A stretch of 64,000 nt of DNA, taken from Chitinophaga sp. XS-30. Lineage in GTDB: Bacteria; Bacteroidota; Bacteroidia; Chitinophagales; Chitinophagaceae. The position numbers were made by a program, and so were the translations under genes. Under the pieces are notes generated by a model. That model was given only the letters and a program-made list of their open reading frames with translations. It had not been told where the DNA came from and did no database searches. Location of the stretch: the NCBI RefSeq assembly GCF_008086345.1, contig NZ_CP043006.1, positions 742,032 to 806,031 of the forward strand. Direction: 5' to 3'. Positions 9,124 through 19,200 of this stretch are shown here, one piece after another. Each line of letters opens with the position of its first letter. Positions within the stretch are counted from its first letter, which is position 1.

Positions 9124-10134
9124 TTATAGCCTGGGGCAGATGAAATATTCCGGTTCCATGATCCTGCGCTTGCGGCCGATGAATGACAGGGAAAGCTCAA
9201 AGGCGTTGCTGCCGCTGGTAAGACGGCTAAGGTTGGATGTATTGGCATCATAGCTCAGCCCGAGCGTGAAATTCCTGTAATGGAAACCGGCGAATGGTGA
9301 AACAGCATCATTTACCCGGTAGTTCGCCCCCAGCAGCAGGTCAAATTCCATATTCACCCGGATCTGTGAATACACGCCCGCGACGATCTCCTCTGCATTA
9401 CCCTGGCGCATGTAAAGGCCGTGGGGGGTTATGCCGACCATATCCGTCAGCTTTATCCTGGAACCGCCGTGCACGAGGTAACGGACAGGCAGTTTCCGTT
9501 TATCCTGGTCTTCTGCTACAAAGGGGTCTTCCGGCTGAGTAAGATGCGCGCCCGCCACACCGATAAAGGGGTTGAACCGGTGATTGGGATTGCCGTCGAA
9601 TAACATCAGGCCGGCGTTTGCATCAAACACGGTTGACGATGTTGCTCTCAGCTGTTCTCCCGAAGGAATATTGGGATCGAAGCCGGACACGGGATTGTAC
9701 TGGCTGCCGAGCTGGAACTTCGACTGGTCCACCCGTCTGTTGATCACTCCGGCCTGGATGCCCGCCACCAGGCGCGTGGTGCCATTCGCGCCCATTTTTA
9801 CACCGCTGTAGGAAACGGTGGCCATGGCATTGAAATAATTAAATCCCGCATCACCGGCGGACATGTTCAATGCAGTAATACCCAGCCCCACGTTCTTTTC
9901 CGTAGCAGCATCGAACGATACACCTGCGGTTGAATAAGGGCTTCCGAAATTGGCCCATTGGTTCCGGTAGTTGCCGGTGAGCCTGTAATCTCCGTCGATC
10001 ACCCCTGCCAATGCGGGGTTAAGCCAGAGCGGGTAAGCGTAATACTGGGAAAAGTGAGGGTCAACCTGTGCAGTCGCCGATCCGGTGAACATAGCGCACA
10101 GTGCGATCAAGCCTATCATAAATCTGTTCTTCAT
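9124..10134 (-). CDS. PorP/SprF family T9SS outer-membrane protein
   Basis: 336-residue outer-membrane beta-barrel of the PorP/SprF family, needed for secretion or surface retention of type-B-CTD cargo. The signal peptide ends at ATAQ, and the family motif DPHFSQYYAYPLWLNPALAG follows directly. The remainder shows alternating strands such as GFHYRNFTLGLSYD. It lies between the giant adhesin (93 bp upstream, with a strong hairpin in the gap) and the PorE-like gene, matching the sprB-sprF type of arrangement. In Flavobacterium SprF serves SprB specifically, so this copy is probably dedicated to the adhesin next to it. Confidence 0.93.
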   Translation of the reverse strand: MKNRFMIGLIALCAMFTGSATAQVDPHFSQYYAYPLWLNPALAGVIDGDYRLTGNYRNQWANFGSPYSTAGVSFDAATEKNVGLGITALNMSAGDAGFNYFNAMATVSYSGVKMGANGTTRLVAGIQAGVINRRVDQSKFQLGSQYNPVSGFDPNIPSGEQLRATSSTVFDANAGLMLFDGNPNHRFNPFIGVAGAHLTQPEDPFVAEDQDKRKLPVRYLVHGGSRIKLTDMVGITPHGLYMRQGNAEEIVAGVYSQIRVNMEFDLLLGANYRVNDAVSPFAGFHYRNFTLGLSYDANTSNLSRLTSGSNAFELSLSFIGRKRRIMEPEYFICPRL

Positions 10135-10162
10135 GGGAACATTTTTTTTCGGTTTGGAATAG

Positions 10163-10190
10163 GCCGGAATGAAGCTGCCTTCATTCCGGC
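10163..10190 (-). promoter_or_regulatory. Strong intercistronic hairpin between adhesin and PorP/SprF
   Basis: Perfect 12-bp stem GCCGGAATGAAG / CTTCATTCCGGC with a 4-nt loop, in the 93-bp gap. In the minus direction no T-run follows it, so it is more likely an mRNA-stabilising, processing or partial-attenuation element than a simple terminator. Confidence 0.6.
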
Positions 10191-10227
10191 TGTTTAAAAT
10201 GCATTTTTTGCCTGCCTGTTATCCGGG

Positions 10228-13200
10228 TTATCTTACAATTGTAATTGTTCCGCGTTTCTGCACCTGTGTACCGTCCTGCAATACTGCTTTCAGCACATAA
10301 GTGTACACGCCAACCGGCTGTTTCACACCGCTCATTGTACCGTCCCAGCCGCGGCCCTTGTCTTTCGATTCAAATACCATCTGGCCCCATTGGTTGAATA
10401 TTCTCATTTCCATGGTGGAGATAGTGGTGCCGTACACAAAGAGCACGTCGTTCAGGCCATCTCCATTCGGCGTAAAGGCATTCGGAACAAACACGGCATT
10501 ACCTGCCGGATTGTCCGTACCGCCACCACCGAGGAACCAGGCGCTGTTCGCGCATGGTGTTGCGCCGATGGCCATAACCTGCAGCGTGATGGTCTGGTTG
10601 GGTTCGAGCCCTGTTACGGTATGCGTAGTGCCTGTAAGGCCGGAACTTGGCTGCGTAAATGTTGCGCCGCCGTCTGTCGATACCCTGTAACCGATCGCTC
10701 CCTGAATGACATCCCACTGGAAGGTGATGGATGTTGCCGTTCTGCTGGCCACCGTTACGCGTGGTGCATCCAGCGGCTCAAGGATACTGATGGTGATGGG
10801 GGTACGGGTAGCGCTCATACAACCGCCGTTGTAACCTGCGGCTACATAGTATATGGTTGTGGCGGTAATACCGGGTGTTACGAACACCGGTCCGGTAAAG
10901 ATCGCGGCGCCGCCGGTCGCTGCTGTGTACCAGCTGAATATCACGCCGGCCTGTGTGGAGGACGCGGTTAGCGTAGCACTGCTGTCCTTACAAACCTGGA
11001 GTGCGTCTGCCGTTACGGACGGCGGCAACGGAACATCGCCCACCGTGGCTGTTGCCATCGCTCTGGTATCGCTGATGCAACCGCTGCCGATCACTGCTTC
11101 CACATATACGCTGATGTCTGCGGTCAATGTGCCGGTGGTATAGCTGGCCGATGTGCTGCTCTGCAGCAGCGTGCCATTCGCCGGTGCGTCATACCAGCGA
11201 TAGGTAACCCCTGGTACGGGATTCTGCACGGTGAAGGTGGCTGTGTTGCCTGAGCAAACGGTCAATGTTCCGCCGTTCACAAGCACAGGGGTTCCCGGAG
11301 CGTCAGCCGGGATCAGGATCACCTGTGTACGGCCTGTACTGGTACAATTACCGCCCTGAACGGCACTTTCCACGTACAGGGTATCCCTTGTATTGACTGG
11401 CTCGCTGATATAGGTATTGCCGGTGAAGAGGAGATTACCTCCTGCCGGGGCATCATACCAGCGGTAATCGATACCGGTAGTTGGGCCCTGCACATTCACA
11501 GTAGCACGGTTGCCACTGCAAACGGTCACCTCCGCATCGAGGTCCGGAGCATCCGGGCCTGCCGTTACCACCACGCTTACTCTCGTGCGGGTTGCGCTGG
11601 TGCAGTTATTGCCGTTAACGGCTTCTACATAGTAGTCCTTATTTGCTGTCAGGGCCGGTGTTACAAAGTCTGACTGAGATGAAAGCACCGTACCACCCGT
11701 GGCCACATCATACCAGCGATAGGTCAGGCCTGGTTGCGGGCTTTGTACGCTGAGCGTAGCGGTATTGCCTGAGCAGATCGTTTTTGTTGCGGCATCCACC
11801 GTTACAGCTCCCGGAACCGGATTAACGGTAACGGTTACACTGGTACGGCTGATGCTGGTACAGGTACCGCTGGCTGCTTCCACATAATAGGTAGTGGTTG
11901 CTGTCACCCCGGCCGGAGCAAAGGTTGTGCCTTGTGCCAGCTGGGTTCCTCCCGTCTGTGCGCTGAACCAGGTGTAGGTAACGCCCGGCAGCGGATTCTG
12001 TACCGACAGGCTGACAGCGCTGCCTGCGCAGATAGTGGTGCTGCCTGTTATAACCGGCAGGGCAGGAGGAGTTGTCACGGTTACGCTTACCTGCGTCATC
12101 GTTGCGCTGACGCAACCGCCTGCGGATACTGCTGCCACATAATAGTTTACTGCTGCTGTAACCGGACCGGTCACGAATGACGGGCCGGTGAACAGTTTAT
12201 TGCCGCCTGGCGCATCGTACCAGTCGTAAGTGATACCCGCCTGCGGGTTCAGTACATTCAATGTAGCCTGCGCACCGCTGCAGACAGCCACGTCTGCTGA
12301 CTCAACTGCCGGCGCCGCGGGGCCTGCCGTGATCACGACACTAACTTTCGTTCTGGCCGGGCTGGAACAGTTGCTGCTGTTGATCGCTTCTACATAATAA
12401 TCGGTATTGGCGGTCAGCGCAGGTGTGGTGAAGTCTGCCTGGGTAGACAGTACCGTGCCGCCCGTTTCCATGTCATACCATCGGTAGGTCAGTCCGGCCT
12501 GCGGATTCACTACGCTCAGGATCGCCGTGTTGCCGGTACAGATCGTTTTTGTAGCAGCGTCTACCGTTACTACCGGCGGAGCAGGATTAACGGTAACGGT
12601 TACACTGGTTCTGCCGGCGCTGGTGCATGTGCCGTTGGATGCTTCCACATAATAAGTGGTGGTTGCGGTAACCCCTGCTGGTTTAAAGCTGGTGCCTTGC
12701 GCCAGTGGTGTGCCCCCGGTCTGCGTGCTGAACCATGCATAGGTGAGGCCGGTTTGCGGGTTTTGTATGGACAGGCTGATGGAATCGCCGGCGCAAACAG
12801 TTGTGCTGCCGATGATCACGGGCTGCAATGGCGCCGTTGTAACCTGAACGTTGACCTGCGTCTGCGTTGCGCTGGAGCATCCGCCTGCAGATACTGCTGA
12901 TACGTAGTAATCCGCTGCTGCTACAACCGCGCCGGTCACAAACACAGGGCCTGTGAACAGTTTATTGCCGCCCGGAGCATCGTACCACTCATAGGTGATA
13001 CCGCCCAGCGGGTTCAATACGCGCAATGTGGCCTGTTCGCCGCTACATACCGTAACGTTTGCAGATTCCACAGTGGGCGCATCCAGCTCATTCTGTACGC
13101 TTACCCCGGCAGTTGCGCGGGTTGTACTTGGACAATTGCCTGTTCCTACAGCTTCTACGAAGTAGGTAGCGCTGTCCGTCAATGCGGGGGTTATGAAGGT

Positions 13201-16200
13201 AGCGCCGGTGGCGAGCATATTGCCGCCGGTCGCTGCATCGTACCAGTTATAGGTAACTCCTGTGACAGGGTTCTGTACGGAAAGTGTTGCGGGCTGATTA
13301 TTGCAGACAACCGTAGTGCCATTTACCAGCACCGGAACAGCCGGGGTGGTATTTACCGTTACGGTAGCCTGTATCCTTCCGCCGCCGTTTATACAACCGC
13401 CTGCGGCATTCACCGCTTCTACATAATAAATGGTGGTGGCCGTCAATACGGGGGTAGTGAATTCAGCGCCTTCAAATACCGGCGTACCGCCTGATTGTAC
13501 GGTGTACCAGCGAATAATGAGGCCTGTCGTGGACGAGGTCACGCGTAATGTTGCCGTTGTGCCGCCGCAAATGGACACGTTACCGGATTCCAGTACAGGG
13601 TCCGGCGGGGCGGTTACCACAGTAACAGCAACGGGTACACGGGTTGCGCTGCCGCAGGTGCCGTTGTATGCTTCTGCATAGAACGTTGTGTTAGCGGTGA
13701 GCGCTCCGGTAGTGAATATGCTGTCCGCCGATAGCGGCGTGCCGCCGGTTGCGGTACTGAACCAGCGGATGCTGTGCGCTGCATTCACCGGTCGTGCGAT
13801 GAGCGTAGCGCTGCCACCGGTGCAGATCGTCGTATCGCCTTTCAGGATCGCGGGCAATTCGGGTACAGCCTGCACCTGCACGGTTACCGGCGTACGCACC
13901 GGGTTGGCACAATCCGTGGAAGCACGATAGCTTTCCGCATAATAGGTAGTGCTGGCAGTCAGCTGGGGGGTGGTGAACACTTTCCCGGTGAATACCGGTG
14001 TTCCGCCGCTCGGGCTCGTGTACCATCTTACCGTTGCACTGTCTGACGCTACAGCAGTAAGTGTTGCTGTGCTGCCTGCGCAGATGGTGATAATATCCGG
14101 AGTGATGACCGGTGAGGACAATACGCGGTTGGCGTAGTGAACATTCAGGTTCACCAGTGCGGAAGCCACACCGCCCCGTACTTTTATTTCTATTCTGTCA
14201 TAATCATCTCCCGGAGAGAATAACACTGCGCGCTGATTGGTGCCGCCCAGCACAACGAGGCTGATGCCGGTGGAATTCAGCGTACGGGTATCATTATTGG
14301 AAACCGCACCATTGTAGGAAGTGACCTCGATGGCGCTGAGTACGCTGAGATCCAGGAGCCCTGTGGGGAACGAGAGCCTCAGCTTCACTGTATCCCCGGC
14401 AGCGGCAAGGCTTCCGAAGTTCAGTGTTTGCGAGATATCCGCTCCAAGCAGGCTCAGTACCTGGGTTATTGTTGCGAAATTGGTGGTATCGGTGTCCACC
14501 GCATTATCTCCGGCATTCACGGCACATCCCACACAAAGGCCATTGACGTTGGAGGTCTGGCTGTTGGCAAAATCACAGCCCGGATTGAAGTCCCGGTTCA
14601 CGTTCACGGTAGCGGCCGTTCTGCCGCTGGCACAGCCGGAGGCTGCTACAGCTTCCACAAAATACCTGGTGGTATTGGCCAGCGCCGGAGTGGTAAAGGG
14701 ATTACCTGTAAATACAGGTGTCCCGCCTGTTGAATCCAGGTACCAGCGGTAGGTTGCTCCCGGAGAAGCTGAAGTGGCGGTCAGTGTAGCAGTCTGACCG
14801 TATTCCACGATGCCGCTCACGGGATCGATCACTACTGTTGGCTGAATGGGAACTTCGTTTACCTGGACGGCTACAGTTGCAGGGGTTGCGCTGATGCACT
14901 GCCCGTTTGCAGCCACTACATAGTAGGTGGTGCTGGTGGTCAGTGCAGGCGTAGTGAATGAAGGGCCGGTAAATATTAAGTTATCGAGCGCGGCGCTGGT
15001 GTACCAGTTGAAGGTAACACCAGGCGTTGCGGAGGTGGCGGAAAGCGTGGCAGTGCCGCCCGCGCATATTTCAGCGCTTTGCGGGGTGACATCCGGCGTG
15101 CCGGGTTGTGCAGAAACATCTACCTGTACCGCAGTACGGGTATCGCTGGCACATCCGCCGGCAGAAACGGTTTCCGCATAGTACACTACGGAGCTGTCCA
15201 GCAGCGGGGTAACGAATTCAGCGCCGGTGAACAGCACTGTGCCGCCTGTGGGCTGGCTGTACCAACGGAAGGTAGCCCCTGCGGGCGCCGTTGCACGAAG
15301 GGTGGCGCTGGACCCGCCGCAGGTAGTTACACTGGTGCTTTCCAGCGTGGGAGCTGCAGGCGATCCGGCAATGGTTACCACTCCTTTGGTCCTGATGGGG
15401 TTTGCACAAGCCGTACTGGCCTTCATCGCCTCGACATAGAAAGCAGTGTCTGTTGTAACGGGACCAGACTGGAAGTCCGTACCGGTAAACAGTACCGTAC
15501 CGCCTGTGGGCTGGCTATACCAGCGGTAGACGGTATTGGCGAGCGGCGTTACAGAGAATGCTGCCGTGCCGCCAACGCAGGTGCTTACGGTATCTGCCTG
15601 AAGCACCGGTACCGGAACAAAACGTTGTGCATAATGCACGTTTACGGCGTTCAGCGCCTGTGCAAGCCCTGAATTCAGGCGAACTTCCACCCTGTCGAAC
15701 ATCGCTGAGGGTGAGAAGGTCACCAGTGCCTGCTGATTGCCCGGCAGCAGCTGCAGGTTCAGCAGAGAGGTATTCAGTGCCGTGCGGTCATTATTATAGG
15801 TATTACCATTGTAGGTAGCGATCTGTACACTGCCAAGCAGGGAGATATCTGCCAGGGAAGCAGGGAATGACAGCAATAACCTTACGCTGTCCCCTGCGTC
15901 GCTGGCTGCAGGGAAGATCAGGGTTTGCTGTACATAGCCGCCCAGCAGGCCGAGGATGGCGTGAAGTGAAGAGAAGGTCTCTGTACTGGCGTCTACGGCG
16001 GAACCCTGATTGTCCACATAACAACCTACACAAAGGCCGTTTGCGTTGCTGATCTGTGTTGTGGCGATATCACAGGGGACATCAGGATTTGATATCACAA
16101 CATTGGCCACAACAGCGATCCGCTGTGGAGTGGCACATCCTGTGCTGGTAGTGGCTTCCACATAATAAGTAGTGGTAGCGCTCAGTGCCGGCGTGGTAAA

Positions 16201-19200
16201 ACTCGGGCCTGTGAAGACCGGTGTACCGCCTGTGGGCACAGTGTACCAGTTGTATGTCAGCGCCGTATCGGGCGTGTTCACGTTAAAGGTTGCGGTGCCG
16301 CCTTGCGGGATGGTCACGGAATTGGCGGTTACGCTGATGGTGGCGAGGCCGACCCTGACAAATACGGGCTTGCGGACTTCGCTGGCGCAGGTTGTGGTGC
16401 CTGAAGCGGCTTCCACATAATATACTGCATTGGCGGTTACGGAATCCACCGTATAAGTATCGCCGGTAAACAGCAGATTGCCGCCGGAGGGTGCATCATA
16501 CCAGCGGAACGTTGCGCCTGCAGGTGCTGTTGCATTCAACACAGCATCCTGGCCACTGCAAACATTTACGGTATCCGCTGCTACTGTTGCCATGGGAGTG
16601 ATCTGCTGAACGTAGTACACGTTGATCTCGGTCAGTGCTGTGGCGATGCCATTCACCCTGATCTCCACTTCATCGAATACACCGGAGGGTACGTAGGAAA
16701 GCACCTGGCGGGTGCCGCCGTCCAGGAGTTGCGCATGCAGGAGACCATTGTTCAATGCCACTACATCGGCTGCGTTTTCAACGCCGTTATTGCGTGGGCG
16801 GATGGTAACGTTTCCCAGCAGCGTAAGGTTCAGCAACCCGGTGGTGGAGCCTACGACTATGCGCAGACTGTCGCCGGCGGAGCTTTCCTGTCCGAATGCC
16901 ATGCGCTGGTAAACCCCGGCTCCGAGGAGACCAACGGGAACATTAAGCCGTGAGGCCGTCTGCGGGTTGTCATCCACGGCCAGTCCGGCATCAGAGATGG
17001 CGCATAGCAGGCAAAGGCCGAAGGTATTGTTGGTTTGTGTTATCCCCCTGCCGCAAGAGAGGTCCGGACTGCCTGGCCCTACCATTACATTGACGTCAAC
17101 GGCGGTGCGGATATAGCTGGTAAGCCCGTCCGGCGTGGCGGCCTCCACATAATAGGTCTGGTCCTGCACCAGTACAGGCGTAGTGAATTCGGGGCCGGTA
17201 TGCAGCAGGTTGCCGCCAGTTGGCGCATCATACCAGTTAAAGGTAGCGCCCGGCAGGCGAATGGATGCGGTAAGCGTTGTATCGTTGCCAAATGGAACGC
17301 TTACATCGTCCGGCGTTACCGTTACGGGGATGAAAGCGGCGGCTTCGTATATATTCAGGCTGGAAAGTCCGGAAACGAGACCGGTCAGATCCACCTGGGC
17401 GCCGTCGAATGTGCTGTTCACGGGGATGGTTACCCTGAATTTGCCGACGTTACCGGTTACATCGAGACCGAGGGCCTGGAGGTTGGCAAGACTGTTGTCC
17501 AGCATCATGGCATCTCCGTTGGGGGTATCGCCATTGTAGGTCTGCACCCGGATGCCTGACAGCAATTGTGCGCTGAGCAGCTGACTGGGTACACCGAGAG
17601 TAAAGGAGATGCTGTCTCCGGCCTGATAGGTGCCGGGGAATTTAATAAGTTGTCCAACGGAGCCCAGTGCTCCTACGGTGAGGATGGCCTGAGAAGCCGT
17701 AGTGGTGTCTTCATCCACGGCGAGGCCTGGGTTCTGCACGAGGCATCCGAGGCAAATGCCGCTGATAACGGGACTTTGTTGCTGATCTCCGTAGGTCCAC
17801 AACGGGCCAGGGCCGCCGCTGACGGTTACATTCGCTGCCGTGCGGTGGAAGCTGGTCAAACCGTCCGGTGTGGATGCTTCGGCATAATATGTTTTGCTCC
17901 TGGTGAGGGCCGGAGTGGTGAATTCGGCTGTTGTAGCCAGCGGTGTGCCGCCGGTCGGCGTATCATACCAGGTGTAGGTAGCGCCGGGAGCCCTTACACT
18001 GGCCTCCATAGTGGCGGTACCTCCGGAGGGTACGATGGATGAGGGGGGTGTTACAGTTACCGGCATAAATGCTGCGGCTTCATATATCCGCAGGCCTGAA
18101 AGGCCGGCCAATACAGCGGATGTTCCGATCCTTACCCCATCAAAACCGGTGTTAACGGGAATGGTTACACGGAACTTTCCGGTACTGCCGATGCCGGCGC
18201 CCAGGGCTTCCAGGCGAACGAGCGAATTGTCCAGCAGAATGGCATCGCCATTGGGCGTACCTCCCATATAGGATTCCAGTGTGATCCCGCCCAGCAGTTG
18301 GGCACTGATAAGCTGGTTGGGTAGTTCGAAATCTACTGCTATGCTGTCTCCGGCCTGGTAAGTGCCGGGAAAATGAATGAGTTGGGAAACGCCTCCCAGG
18401 GCGCCTACAGCGGTGCTGAGGAGGGAGGAGGTGTTGGGGTTGGCATCAACGGCATTCAGCGGGTCCGTGACGGTACATCCAACACAGACGCCGTTGATCA
18501 GCGGGCTTTCCTGCTGATCGCCGTAGGTCCACAGGGGGCCGGGGCCACCGCCGATGTCTACGTTCACGGCTGTACGGATAAAACTGGTCAGCCCATCTCC
18601 GGTTGTGGCTTCCACCCAGTATTGATGTACACCGCGGGTCAGCACCGGTGTGGTAAAACTGCTGCCGGTCCCCAGCAGATTGCCACCGGCAGGGGCATCG
18701 TACCAGTTATAGGTAGTAGCGCCGAGACGGTGAGAAGCCGTGAAGGTAGCCGCGCTTCCTGCCGGGGAAATGACAGGGTTGGCGGAAGGCGTTACGGTTA
18801 CGGGGACGGTGGCGGTAACTTCATATATATATAATCCGCCGAGGGCGCTCAACAATGCGCCGGTGGTCACTTCAACCCGGTCAAACGTGGCGCCGACAGG
18901 GATGATGGCCCTCATTTTCCCGGAAGCGCCGACACCGGCGCCCAGTAGCTGGAGATTAACAAGTTCGTTCAGATCCGTCACGGATACGGAGGTGTTGCCG
19001 TTGAAAGCCTCCACGCGGATACTTGCGAGTATGTCCGCACTGAGCACGGCGGTGGGCACTTCAAAGTCCAGCACAATACTGTCCCCGCTCTCATATGTAC
19101 CGGGGAAGATGATGCGCTGACCTACCCTTCCGGCGATGCCGAGCGCGATCTGCACCCTCGCGGCCGTGTTGATATCCCCGTCATACGAGAGGGTGGGCGA

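Noticed and set aside
14428..14733. Plus-strand frames within the adhesin gene (several)
   Set aside because: Cys/Gly/Arg-rich shadow products of the Thr/Val-rich adhesin frame.
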